From Psilocybe azurescens (lineage: Eukaryota > Basidiomycota > Agaricomycetes > Agaricales > Agrocybaceae), in assembly GCA_023853785.1 (NCBI GenBank), contig JAJIRX010000951.1, positions 1 to 64,000 of the forward strand: a stretch of DNA of 64,000 nt, given 5' to 3'. Numbering within the stretch: position 1 is the first letter of the stretch; the number at the start of each line of letters is the position of its first letter. Under the pieces are notes generated by a model. It did not search any database and was not told the origin of the DNA. It worked only from the letters and a program-made list of their open reading frames with translations. This document shows, in pieces, positions 20,190-32,480 of the stretch. A program made the position numbers and the translations under genes.

Positions 20190-20480
20190 AGTATATCCTC
20201 CCTAGCCTTGAAAATGGCAATAACACGATCAGGTATCCTTGAAATATGTTTGATAACATCAACGAAGGGTGTACGTCGTTACTTTCTAGCGTTCCGACCA
20301 CTTATTAAACGTTTGTCTGCCTCCGTGAGCTTTTGAGGTCGACCGGAGCGTGGTAAATTTTTGTCGATCCTGTTACTTTATACATTTGACAATGCTACGT
20401 AGATGCTACGTGCTGTATCTTCTTCGACGCGAGAGGATACTAGTAGCCCAATGTGGCACATGTCATAGTACGTAATCGAA
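20190..20480 (-). pseudogene. Tc1/mariner transposase N-terminal fragment
   Basis: On the minus strand the region around 20290-20370 reads NLPRSGRPQKLTEADKRLI, the linker between the two helix-turn-helix units of Tc1-like transposases (GRPRKLT motif). Upstream there is a damaged helix-turn-helix region, and downstream a stop appears soon after NARK. No catalytic DDE part was found. It is a short remnant between DUF6534 copies A and B. Confidence 0.6.
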
Positions 20481-20501
20481 TCCTTGAAAACTTAGACCAG
20501 C

Positions 20502-22708
20502 TTAGACCGGGTTCAGCTGGAAGTCATGCAAATCTTTGAGGGAATGGTTTTGGGGTAGTACTAAATTCTGATGTGCACAACAGCAATTGTGCAAACACCT
20601 TCTCCCGAGCACGCACTTGATATGTATATATAACTTCATGTATTGCTTAGCACAAAATATGTCAAACCTATATATTATGAAATATTCCATTCTGTCCTGG
20701 CGAGCAGACTTTCGTTGTATATTAATACCAGACCTTCTAGAGCATTCCATCCGTAAATGTCGAAGTCTTGTAATCGGTCTGTATGTAATGGTAAGATTGG
20801 GAAAAACATAGCAAAATAAATTAATCACAAGTTCGCCGTCGTTACTGATTTGCTTGGTGACCAGAATACGAACATGGCCCTCCTCAACAACGGCGGTTGC
20901 AGCACCAGTGTTTCTTGAGACCCGGCTCGCGGAAGTAAAATTCAAGTCCATGGTATCGCTTGAATGAGCCTTTTCCATGGTGTGCTGGCGTGAATTAAGC
21001 CTATTACAGTGTGAATGAGTTCATGAGGACAAGCGATTCAAGGGAATCATACGTTGCCAATGCGCTGTTCATATACACTGGAGACATCGTTTAGTCCAGT
21101 TTCTGGAATGCTGAGAGATGTAAGATTACCAACATTTTCCACTCAGCTCGAGGGGTATGAAGAAGTAGAATGTATTCGGGCGCGCAAAGAACTGGATTTG
21201 GAGTGGGTGCCCAAGGAATCATAAAATGATAGGCGGGACCTACAAGAATTATATAAACCAAAGCACACGCCGAAGTTAGTACTCCACGGTTAACAGCATT
21301 GATGATAAGGGTAGTCGGAATATTGTTAGTCCTTTTAATGGGAAGAGTAAGCGAAGAGCATAATCAGAAGTTGAGGGATTGGCGTACGATTTTATGTTGC
21401 TTTTGTGCTTCGACAGTCTTAAAACGAGAGTTGTAGTTATTATAATGTCGCAGAGAAAGGTGGAAGCTGCCTGCAAGGTTGATGTCGGCTGCACGAGGGT
21501 TGTTGATGCATGCTACCCCTTGAATACCAGTATAATATAATTACCTTGGTATCATCCAAATTTTCAAACGACTCAAGGCGAGTGCTGGGGTAAGTTACGA
21601 TCAATTATTGAAATGTCATGTTAAAATAGTGAGATGTTTTACATACGTGATGATGACCTGGGCTTAGAAGCAAGAGGCCAATAGAAGTCATTGGCATTGG
21701 AAAGATTGCAATACAGAGCAATACCACTTACCCAATCCAGAACCTAAATTCACCATCAGCAATATTTCAGAGATCCCGACTCGTAGAAATAGCAATTGTC
21801 ACGAACCGATCTGTGTTAGAGCCAGCACGACCTGCAACTGCATTAGAATGTGATCTACCCAGTAAATGTCCGTAACATACAATAATTCCAGGGACAATCT
21901 TGTTGTTATGGTCCACTAGTGGAGACAAAATATTAGAGCAGGCGACCAATTAAGCGGAAGAATGATATCTCACAGACATAGATACAATACCCGAAATACC
22001 TAGATCGGTTGATTCATTGGAGACACAACCGAAAGGAGAATGCGCGACCCACATTTGAACAATAAACGCAGAGAAGAACTGAAATAGGAAAGTTAGTTTC
22101 GTCTGGAGAGAAAGAGAAGGACCGTACCGTGCCAAGTAGCTGGACCTAAGTGAGACATCGACGTCAATACCGGTATCATAATTCAAGCCCTTGAGCAATG
22201 AGGGAACCTACTGAGTCCTGCCTGGAAGATACGACACAATGATTATGTCAGTTGAGCAGTGTGAATACAGCAAAATGTCTTGCCAATAAATGATTTCAAG
22301 GCCTTTAAGATCGCCAAAGCCGTCGATGAGGTAGAAGTAGGTAATCTGAAAGAACAATACAGCTTGAAAGGTTTCTATGACACTGGAATACAATACGTAT
22401 AACCACAGTGCACAACCATCAGTAAGGGGTATGGACCTACAGTAGTGCAATAACCTGTTCATTCCAACACGTTTTTGGTCAGACAAGGTTGTTTAAAACA
22501 GTAATTAACTTTCCATAGCTTTGATTCCCCAGTGGTCCTTTTGTACCAATGAAAATACAGCCAGACCTGTAGCATAGCGCATCCTTGAAGGCTGATTACT
22601 ACACATTAGCAACAGCAGGGAGCTTGAATGATGTCTTCGGACGTACAGGGTCTGAATCCATATACTTACAAGCCAGATGCCAGATGATGAGTCGAGAGGG
22701 CTCTTCAT
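20502..22708 (-). pseudogene. DUF6534-type membrane protein, copy B (frameshifted)
   Basis: Start at 22708 (MKSPLDSSSGIWLVSIWIQT), then a GTACGT...GTGTAG intron and QGCAMLQVWLYFHWY. Directly after this, TACAAAAGGACCAC lacks one base relative to the other copies, so KKDHWG falls out of frame. Further matching blocks are YFYLIDGFGDLKGLE, AFIVQMWVAHSPF (Trp kept here), TLQAASTFLCDIIITTTLVL and a C-terminal tail HVRILVTKQISNDGEL. About six short introns interrupt it. The single-base deletion probably inactivates it; a sequencing error cannot be excluded. Confidence 0.7.
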
Positions 22709-24534
22709 GTCAGTACGAAATCGTCGATTACATTCACCGACGTTGGCCTTTTGTACCCGAAGATACACAGATTGTGTCTAATTTCAGATAATAAGAACTG
22801 ATTTCTTGATGCCTGTTGGTTCACATCTTCACCGAGTTAGAAATCTGCAAGATTGAACGCGTTTCTCGGACGATTTAAATATAGGCTGTCTCCAAATGGC
22901 TCTCCAAATGGCCACACAATTGGGCCTAAGAACATCCCAGAACAAAGCATAACACAATGTCTCCACCTAGAAAGTGCTATCATATCTGTTTTAACAATAT
23001 GAAAACTCAGATGAAAGGCATCTGCAGCTTATGGCCTTCCTGTAGTCGCAAGTGTTCCCGTGTTCTTGCTCTGCGGAGTGGCTACTCTGGTGGTTGCCGT
23101 TGAATCATTTCAATCATTCTGGCCAATTTGTCGACGTGTTGTGCATGCTTTCTTGGGTGGGCCGTGCTTCTCGAGGCCAAGGAGTCCGAAACAGAAGATA
23201 CTAGTTTTGATGTGAGCCCTCTCATGACACTGCTTTCACCGTGCAAAGCCTTCTATTATAACATGATACTATTTGTTCAACCTCATGTAGGTACTATCTT
23301 TGCTAGATGCCCGGTTTGGATATGATCTGGATTTTTATGCCGGGAGTAGCCTTTACCGCTAAACCTTACAGAGAATATACATCGACTTCAGAACCTTGGG
23401 GCAGGAATGAGAAAAGAGAGATGAAGGATCGTAACGTACATCAGACTGAGAACCGTCATAGCATAAGACAGGAATCAGCGCTCATGAGTTTCTGCGCTGG
23501 AAATATCGGTGGTGGAGGCGCTCAAATTGGCAAATGACGAATGGATCCGGATGAGGAGCAGGAGGGACATGCAATCCGCCAGTTAGGATCATGGAAAAGG
23601 TCCTTGAGGGTATGATTTGGTGGCCGTAACTAAATTTGATCTGCTTAATTGCAACTGTATCTTCACGCAAGCATATTGATATAAATAAATGATTGTCATA
23701 TTTGGCATAGAAGATGTCAAACTTGCCTTGAGCGGGGGCTAGTCAGCTGGAAGCATTGGATCGAACGGCGAACGGGTTCACGCGCGTGTGGGAGGAGCTT
23801 TAGAACTTGAAGCGAGCGAGAGATGCCTGTGTGAGCCAAGAATAGTTTTTGATCCGGTCAAGCCTGCTTGGAGGTCAAGGGGCAATTGAAAAGAGGGACG
23901 CTTACTACGCGATATGCACGGACCTGTTCGGACGTGTCTCGGTTGTAATAGCGCGTGCATTAGAGGCGCCTATTAAAGCGTGGCTCCGCTTACCGTTGCC
24001 GGTCTCTGCCGGTTGTAACTGTAACCCCGCGGAGAAATAGTGAAAAAGTAAGGGTCTCTCAGCGGGTCCCCGTGATACCTCGTCCCAAATGCTGTCCCCT
24101 ATAATGGACGAAATTCGATTTGATGATCACGATTCTCACCTTCTCAGTCTCCACAAATAAAGGCATTAATTGCGTCCCATGAACTCTAGCAGCGCATCGC
24201 GATTCTCCTGAGAATAACTAAAGTATATAAGATAGCGATGCAATCGTCTTCGATTCGAAGCCTTTTGATGAAAATTACCGGGATAGACGGTTTCGTGGTC
24301 GCAGAAATGGTTATGCAGGCTTAGCAGCAACAAATGACGATGGTCATATGAGCTTAAATGACGCTTCCCAATATGGCAAGAGTAAACTAGCGGAATATCG
24401 AAGCCACAGACCCCCATGAGGATAAACATAAATAGTTGGACTCGTGCTCATCTTTCTTCGTTTCTTTGCCTATTGTGGAGGGATGCATATCAAATCACCT
24501 CTGGCCATATCTCAAGAATTTGAGGTACCACACT
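22709..24534. other. Intergenic; contains duplicated upstream region and CpG-rich block
   Basis: The stretch 23430-23560 resembles 19900-20030 and 41110-41230, upstream flanks of DUF6534 copies A and C, showing that whole units of about 3 kb were duplicated. The stretch 23760-24050 is CpG-rich with no supported gene. Confidence 0.45.
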
Positions 24535-26202
24535 ATGGCCGTGACTGTAGGGAACTTTTTTACCAGTAAAGACGTAACGAGTTTGAATCACGGTGAGTAT
24601 TACCACAATATGTAATCAGCCTGCATCACTCACAGTGCTATTTCTATGTCGAAGGGTCATTCGGAACAATACCAGGAGCAGTTCAGTGTGCTTGTGAAGC
24701 TCTGACCAGAGAATGCGAAGGGAATCCAGATGCGTTCATACGTGGACAGCTCTTTGACCGGTTCAAAAGCGCCCGAGAGGTTCTGTGCCAGCTTTTAGGA
24801 GCGGATATGAACACGTGTGTGTTTGTCAGTAACGTCGCCACTGCCATGAATACCGTTCTACGTAACATCAACATGACATCCAGGGACTACATTATCTGCA
24901 GTGAGTACCTGTACATCCAGAAAATTCTTGCCAATCAACATTTTTCTCCGTCTTGATTAGCTGATGCTATCTTCGAGTCCGTCTCTGTGGCCATAGAAAA
25001 TATTCCAGGTCGTCCACAAACTTCTGTTTTCAATCTTTTGGGAGAATCTCTTTCTCATAAATCTATTCTCAAGCGATTCCGGGAACACATTGAGAATGTC
25101 AAGGAGGAATTACGCAAGTCGAGAGCAACAGCGTCCTTTCCCAAAGACTCACCAAAAATAGTGGCTATCTTCGAAAGTATCACGGCGTCTCCGGGTCTAC
25201 TCCTACCATGGAAGGAAATGGTGCGCATATGCCGGGAGGAAAATGTATGGAGCGTTGTGGATGCTGCGCATTCTTTAGGCCAAGAGGTTAGTATTAACCT
25301 TCAAGAAGTAAACCCTGATTTTTGGATGACGGTTAGTGTTACAGTGCTATAGCACTGGACAGCCTTTAAATGACCCTCTAGAATTGCAGCAAGTGGTACT
25401 ATGCTCAGCGGGGTTGCGCAGTACTATATGTACCATTCCGAAACCAAGACATGATCAAGACACAATTGGTACCAGGAACTCGATACCCGGTTCGTGGTCC
25501 CTCTCCCCAAGTTTTATCCACGAATTTCACTGTAAGAAATCCCCTTCGTCAATTTCAAAGGACTGATAGATGTCATGAAAAAGGGAGTGGCATGATTGAT
25601 CCTATACCCATTTTGAGTATTGAATTCTGTAAGATGTTTTCTTGGCCATGTCATTAGCCTACTGATCAATTTCCTTAGCTAAAGCATTTCGAGAACGTCT
25701 GGGCGGAGAGAAGAAAATAAATGACTACTGCCACACATTGGCTATTGCTGGAGGGAAACTAGTAGCTAATATGCTTGGGACAATGGTGATGGACCAAACC
25801 GAGAAAGGAGAGCTGACTGCTAATATGGTACGACACAGCTATGATGCATGCCCTAGTTTTACAGTGAAGTGAAAAATAACACATATCCTTACATTTTACA
25901 GACCAATATTGAGCTCCCTCTTCCATCGAGCATAGCACCATCTAAGGACGTATTTTTCTTATATCAGGACCGAATGATAGACGTCCACAAGGTCTTCGCT
26001 CCTGCGTTCTACTATGGGGGGCGGTGGTGGGCACGTGCAAGTGCGCAAATCTACAATGATGTGAGTGGTCGTTAAGCACATCTTCGTCTTGCTGTTTCAC
26101 ACTTCTCGAATGTAGCTATCAGATTTTGAGCGGCTCGGCAGTGCCCTTTCTGAGACTTGTCAGAAAATCAAAGATCAAGCGTCTCAAAATATTGACCAAT
26201 AA
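24535..26202 (+). CDS. Class V aminotransferase, isopenicillin-N epimerase-like
   Basis: A PLP-dependent enzyme of the aminotransferase class V superfamily, assembled from seven exons: 24535-24592, 24655-24900, 24961-25331, 25382-25628, 25679-25827, 25902-26060 and 26116-26202. The spliced length is 1317 nt (438 residues plus stop), all junctions keep frame and all introns are GT-AG. The N-terminus has LNHGSFGTIPGAVQ, the family's substrate/phosphate motif. SVVDAAHSLGQ supplies the PLP-binding Asp, and NCSKWYYAQRGCAVLYVP carries the expected PLP Lys. AFRERLGGEKKINDYCH follows in the C-terminal domain. Where relatives usually show a WTGT-like motif this protein reads EKGSGMIDP. It could act as epimerase, desulfurase or C-S lyase on an amino acid; the exact substrate is unknown. 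It stands alone between transposons. Confidence 0.85.
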
Positions 26203-26282
26203 GATAATGCCATGTTCCGCAGTAGATTTATAATTTATGTGAATTGTTATCCAACAACCTCTGGAAAAATGAAAATAGGGCT

Positions 26283-27393
26283 ATGGCGTGTCAAATTCAC
26301 ATTTATTATCGAGCTGCGCTACTTTTCATGAGCCATCTATTTTTACCACCTTTGTGTCATTTTTGAGTACTTTAGAACAATGTCGAATTATGGCTCGGAA
26401 TCCTGTTGGGAAAGCCAAACTTTGTGTCAGAGCTGAAGTTTTTAGAAGAACTTTCAGAGACACTTTCAGAGTGGGCCTCACATTCCATGCTGAGAGCTTT
26501 TTAGTATAATTGCGAGATTCTTTGTAATATAATTGAAAGCTCATTTATGACAAGCTCATCTATGACTTGGAGGAGAACCTTTTAATATGATCGATGACCC
26601 CACAAAGGCTAGTATAACGGTGTGGTTCTTGCATCATGACCTGGGCCTTCGGGAGGACAGTCCACCGGAACTCATGGGCACACCTGGCTATACAATATGC
26701 GGGTTTTTTTAAAAAAAAATTTCTCCTGTCCACAATGTATACCACGCGGACTATTCTTTATGACACCTCATTGTATATGGCATCATCTGTCTTTCACATC
26801 GGACATTCTAGTCATTTCATTTATTGGATTTGTATACTCCTTCATGTTGTGCCCTCATACTTAGCCATGACTCGTGTTTTTCATGCTCCATAGCTTACAT
26901 TATATGACAAACTCAACAGATCCTGAAGCATCAGTTCTGCTAGTGTCCTAATCTCCTTCAATTAAACAACCAACCCATGGACCATAGTACATTGCATTAC
27001 TTATCTTTATTACTTACAATACATTCATTTTCATTTGTACTTGTCTCCGAGGGAAGCAGAACTTGTAGCCTGACGCAGGAGTCAGTCCAGGTCAATAGGT
27101 CAATATAAACACTGAATATTGTACTCATGTCTGAAAAGGATTTCTGCAACATTGATCTTACGAAAAAGCTCTCTAACTTCAGCATGGAATGTGAGGCTCG
27201 CTCTGAAAGTGTCTCTGAAAGTTCCCCTTAAAATTTTGGCTCTGACACAAATTTTGGCCCTCCCAACAAGATTCCGGGCCATAGTTTGACAATGTTTTAT
27301 AATAAAGTGCTCAAAATGACACAAAAGTGGTAAAAATAGGTAGCTCATGATAAGTAGGGCAGCTCGATAATAAATGTGCACTTGAAACGCCAT
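26283..27393. mobile_element. Mutator-like non-autonomous element with 9-bp target duplication
   Basis: The ends are ATGGCGT...ACGCCAT, and the terminal inverted repeats of about 220 bp (26283-26500 and about 27180-27393) align throughout (for example AACTTTCAGAGACACTTTCA and CTCACATTCCATGCT). The 9 bp AATAGGGCT occur exactly on both sides (26274-26282 and 27394-27402). Long terminal repeats with a 9-bp duplication are the hallmark of Mutator-like elements. The 680-bp interior holds no recognisable coding sequence. Confidence 0.88.
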
Positions 27394-27834
27394 AATAGGG
27401 CTCAAGGCTGTTCAAGGATATTTTTGTTGACAAGTGTCCGGGTGAAGGTTTTTACACAATTATGATTATGCAAATCAAAACTTGGTACCAGGTTATTTTA
27501 CGCAGCCTAAGTTCAGCGATATAATTGTGTAAACTTGAGGTATTACCTTTCACGTCTGCCAAGGGGGTGGCGAACGTGGAAGTTGTACCAACACTCACAT
27601 CTTTTTTTTTTAAGCAAGGCCGGTACCCTCCTCCTGCCTAATATGGCATGTTTTACGTGATTATATATGTTTTCTTGTGACTTTTGAGTATTTTTCCAAG
27701 AAAGATAATATATTTGGTAATTTATGGCTATTACCAAACCTTTACACACCTGTTTGACATCGTTTTGTACTATTGAAGTTGAATTTACAACTATGGAGAA
27801 TTGAAAGTTCATACATTCAAGGTGAAACTGGGGA

Positions 27835-28559
27835 CACTGCAGGCAAAACTGGCCACCTTTACTTTTAAAGGCCTTAAAGGCCTTGACTCTGTCTTTGCTC
27901 TGTCTTCACTAGCACCTTTGCTTGTGCCTGGATTTTTTCACATCTATTACAAAGAGGCCATGTGATAATATACTGATAAGATATGATTATATAAGAGTGA
28001 AACAAAGACCAAAAATGCTGACTACCAAGTTAACCTTGCAGTGGTACAGTCGTAATCCCATTCCACCGATGTGGCCATATCAAGTACACTGCTACTGTAC
28101 CTACATACATTAAGATATGGATCTGGTATTTTGATTTTTCAACCCTACATCTATTCTTGTGAGAACTTCAGATCAGCATCACTGAATCAATTTAAGATCA
28201 ATAGTCGAATTAAAAGACTATAACACCACTTGGCACATGCTGCAAGCTAGATATGAGGCCATTACAACTTACAATAATCATAGTCAGCCTGTCATAAATG
28301 AGATAGAATTAAAAGGCATACAAATTTAAAATGTTCTGAAATTTTATAACAACATAATGCCCATCAAATATCTACACCCATTTTTATGTCAACTTGAATT
28401 TTACCACAGGCAGACCACAAAGTCAATTGTCACAAGCTCTTTGTTGCCTGTTTGTGAGAAATGTAACAAAGAATCCAGGCACAGAAAGGTGCCAGTCAAG
28501 ACAGAGTCAAGGCCTTTAAGGCCTTTAAAATCAAAGGGGTCAAGTTTTGCCTGCGGTAG
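27835..28559. mobile_element. Inverted-repeat element, about 725 bp
   Basis: The left end CACTGCAGGCAAAACTGGCC with AAAGGCCTTAAAGGCCTTGA and CTTGTGCCTGGATT is mirrored at 28470-28559. Terminal repeats of about 100-130 bp enclose an AT-rich interior without a gene. The start CACTG recalls the elements at 15507 and 28661. The right terminus (CGGTAG) is less clear and no target duplication was confirmed. Confidence 0.7.
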
Positions 28560-29639
28560 GAATAGTATTAGAAGATGTCTTGTCCATGTCGGGGCTCTGA
28601 GGCTGTCAATTCAATGTGTTTTTCACATAGCTTTTGCATGGAAATCACATACAGATGTTACACTGTAACATATGATATGATAGAAAGTACAGTTACAGTG
28701 CAGCATTTCATATGGGTTCAGTGGTCCCTCTGAACCAGTGAATGTTTCCCTTCCATTTTGGGCAGCCTACAATGTACCATATGATATGGTACAGTAAATC
28801 TGCCCAATGGCTCATACCCAGGCATTTTTGCAGGCTGTCCAGCATACATTCTGTGGCTCCGGGGTGTCTACAGGAAACTGGTAAAGCCTTAATTTTGCAA
28901 TGAATTGACAAGCATTGGTGCACACACCATAATAAATTATGAGTGAGCAACCGGGAAAGAACCGGACTTTAAATGCAATTTAAACAAGCCCAGAATCATG
29001 CAAATCGGACAGGATTTGAGGGAGATATAATGGTTGTAAATTTCCAATTTTGTGTATTTGGCCCTGGTCCCGGTGTGACAGTGGGTTCCGACCATCTGGG
29101 CCAAGCTGCCCGAGGGCGGATTAGATTAGATACTGTAGATTGCATCAGCAGCTGTGCACGGTTTGTGTGCTAGCGCACTTTTGTAGTGAGAGAACAACAC
29201 ACTTTGCCCCGCGAACGCTATACTGCGTGGCCACTCAACAAGCATCCCGAGCCTTGCCAGACACGAGCTGCTAAGGTAGGCCGGATTGGCCTACTCCACT
29301 GGTCCCAGGTGTAAAACACATGAAAAAATCTGGACAAAATTACAATCAAAACGAGCCTAGAAACAGCCAAAACGGACACAATTTGAGTGATATATGTGGG
29401 TTGTAAATTTCCAATTTTTTGCTGTATTTAGCCTTGGACTGGAACTGAGACCAGGACCGGGACTAGGACTGGGGACACAGGCTACTGCATAGCACAAAAA
29501 CAGGCACGGAAATCTGATTCAAACAAACCTATAATCATTAAAAACAGATAAGTTTTGAGGAGTATACATAGGCCACAACATTGTACTGGACACAGGGATG
29601 TAATAAAATTTGGCACAGGTAATGTAGTACAACATAGGC

Positions 29640-30560
29640 TCTATCATTGAAAAATGCTGAGACCAGGCCCAGGAATTGTTGAAATGGGGCAGGAATATGT
29701 CCGGAAACATGAATTATCATTGAAAAAGTGAATGCCAGGCCCAGGAATTTTTGCAATGAGGCAGGAATATGTCTGGAATAGTGCCGGACATTGTAAACTG
29801 GGTCGGAAACATGAATTATTATTGAAAATAGTGCATGCCGGGCCTGGGAATTTTTGCAATGGGGCGGGAATATGTCCAGAAAAGTGCCGGACATTGTAAA
29901 CTGGGTCAGAAACATGAATTATTATTGAAAATAGTGCATGCCAGGCCCGGGAATTTTTGCAATGAGGCGGGAATATGTCCAGAAAAGTGCCGGAAATTGT
30001 AAACTGGGTCAGAAACATGAATTATTATTGAGAATAGTGCATGCAAGGCCCAGGAATGTTTGCAATGAGGCAGGAATATGTCTGGAAACATAAATTATCA
30101 TTGAAAATAGTGCATGCTGGGCCCAGGAATTTTTGCAATGGGGCGGGAATATGTCCGGAAAAGTGCCAGACATTGTAAACTGGGTCAGAAACATGAATTA
30201 TCATTGAGAATAGTGCATGCTGAGCCCAGGAATCTTTGCAATGGGCAGGAATATGTCCAGAAACATGTATTATTATTGACAAAGTGCAGACCAGGCCCAG
30301 GAATTTTTTAAATGGGCTGGATATATGCCTGGACATATGCTGGACATGGTAAACTAGGTCAGAAACATGAATTATCATTGAAAAATGCAGACCACACTTG
30401 GGAATATGTCCGGATATATATTGGGTATAGCAAACTGGGTCAGAAATGTGTATTATTATTGAAAAAATTCAGGCCATGTCTGGGAATTTTTGAAATGGGC
30501 TGGAAATATGTCTGAACAGATGACAAACATGGAATTATGAGTTGAGTAGGCATGGAAATG
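29640..30560. repeat. Tandem 103-bp repeats in the left arm
   Basis: Units contain GGGAATTTTTGCAATG, GGCGGGAATATGTCC, GTGCCGGACATTGTAAACTG and GGTCAGAAACATGAATTATT. The AATATGTC word recurs at about 29766, 29869 and 29972, exactly 103 bp apart; other units are shortened to about 70-75 bp. Units farther right become more diverged. Confidence 0.88.
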
Positions 30561-30699
30561 TACAAAATGGTTTGTAAAATACCCCAGAAACATGGATTAT
30601 CGTTGACAAAGACTCATACTGAGTGTGGCAAGAGGTTAAATAGCCTGTAAACATGTCTGATCAGGTCAATATGGACTGAGTCTTGAAACATGTATAACT

Positions 30700-31610
30700 G
30701 TCTGTAAACTATTCCAGACATACAGATTATGATTCTAAAAAGCAAAATGGGGTGGAAGTTCTTGTGCAATTCATTGTAGTATCTGACTGCTATTGCAATT
30801 AGTATCAATACCTCATTTTATCTGTGTTAATTAACCTAACTGTAGACATATTGGTCATTTCAGTTCAAGCTGCAAGCTGCAGCTGCTTTTACTTTTTCCC
30901 TGGTTATTCCACTCTTTGTATAATTTCTTTCACAAGTTACAAATGGCAGTAACAATCAGACTGCTACTTGCTTGTTTCTCAATCTGCTCTGTAAGTTTTA
31001 TGACCAGCATCAGTTTTTGTTTTGAATGCAACCACACTCTTGTTTTCATTATATACCAGTATCCAACCAGCAATAATTTTATCAAGTATGCATCCATGTC
31101 AATCTGCTTAATAATGTTAACAATCAACGGAAATGTCTGTCAGTTCTGTTTAGTGCTTGACATGAATTTTAGAATCCATGCAATGGGAAGGCAGGCATGA
31201 CAACTAAAAAGCAGCACTACACATGCTTTCTCCTCCATGTATGTGCATTCACCACCCATACTTGCGGTTCATTCACACAACTCATTTCACTAACTGACAC
31301 CTTGCCTGGGGAAAGTATAGAAGGAGAAAAATAATGGGCGATAGAATAGTATGCACTTGCTAACCAAATTTACACTCTCATGTGCACCTACAATCTGTAC
31401 CCTTTCAAGCCCTGGCCAGGTGTAGAGATTGTGATAAGACAGAGTACAGGGCAGAGCAGTTGAAAGGGGAATGAGTGTACAAAAAGATCATTGGACTGTG
31501 TTCTACATTTCAGCACATGGGCTGAGTCTTCTCATTGATTATACATATACCAGAACATGATTGTGGAATATTTTCCATGTTTCTGAGCCCAGTCAAAGCA
31601 ATTTTGCACC
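30700..31610. other. Unique spacer (loop) of the giant foldback
   Basis: About 900 bp of AT-rich sequence without inverted counterpart. The frame 30916-31200 (MYNFFHKLQMAVTIRLLLAC) is hydrophobic but has no known domain; no gene is called. Confidence 0.5.
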
Positions 31611-31744
31611 AATTATACATGTTTTAAGGCTCAGTCTATATTGACTTGATCAGACATGTTTACAGGCTATTTAACCTCTTGCCACACCCAGTATGAGTCT
31701 TTGTCGATGATAATCCATGTTTCTGGGGTATTTTACAAACTATT

Positions 31745-32480
31745 TTATACATTGCCAAGCCTACTCAACTCATAATTCCATGTTTGGCATCTGTCAGGAC
31801 ATATTTCCACCTCATTTAAAAGATTCCCAGACATGTTCTGAATTGTTTTCAATAATAATACACATTTCTGACCTAATTCAGCATGTCTAGCACTTGTCTG
31901 GACATATTCCTGCCCCATTTCAAAAATTCTTAGGCCTAGTCTGCACTTTGTCAATGATAATACATGTTTCTGGACATATTTCTGCCCTATTTTAGAAATT
32001 TCCGGGCTCAGTATGCACTATTTCCAATGATAATTTATGTTTCCAGACATATTCCTGCCTCATTGCAAACATTCCTGGGCCTTGCATGCACTATTCTCAA
32101 TAATAATTCATGTTTCTGACCCAGTTTACAATTTCCGGCACTTTTCTGGACATATTCCCGCCTCATTGCAAAAATTCCCGGGCCTGGCATGCACTATTTT
32201 CAATAATAATTCATGTTTCTGACCCAGTTTACAATGTCCGGCACTTTTCTGGACATATTCCCGCCCCATTGCAAAAATTCCCAGGCCCGGCATGCACTAT
32301 TTTCAATAATAATTCATGTTTCCGACCCAGTTTACAATGTCCGGCACTATTCCAGACATATTCCTGCCTCATTGCAAAAATTCCTGGGCCTGGCATTCAC
32401 TTTTTTCAATGATAATTCATGTTTCCGGACATATTCCTGCCCCATTTCAACAATTCCTGGGCCTGGTCTCAGCATTTTTC
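31745..32480. repeat. Tandem 103-bp repeats in the right arm
   Basis: The mirror image of the left-arm array. The three units nearest the outer arm (about 32110-32470) match the left arm nearly base for base; the inner ones (31745-32100) are diverged and differ in number from the left side. Confidence 0.85.

Noticed and set aside
29538..30378. Overlapping minus-strand frames of 60-125 residues (MFLTQFTMSGTFLDIFPP-like)
   Set aside because: They are translations of the 103-bp tandem repeat; the period is not a multiple of three so the same words recur in all frames. The mirror arm gives the same frames on the other strand.
29640..32480. CRISPR-like array
   Set aside because: The repeat units are adjacent 103-bp tandem copies without unique spacers, in a eukaryotic context.
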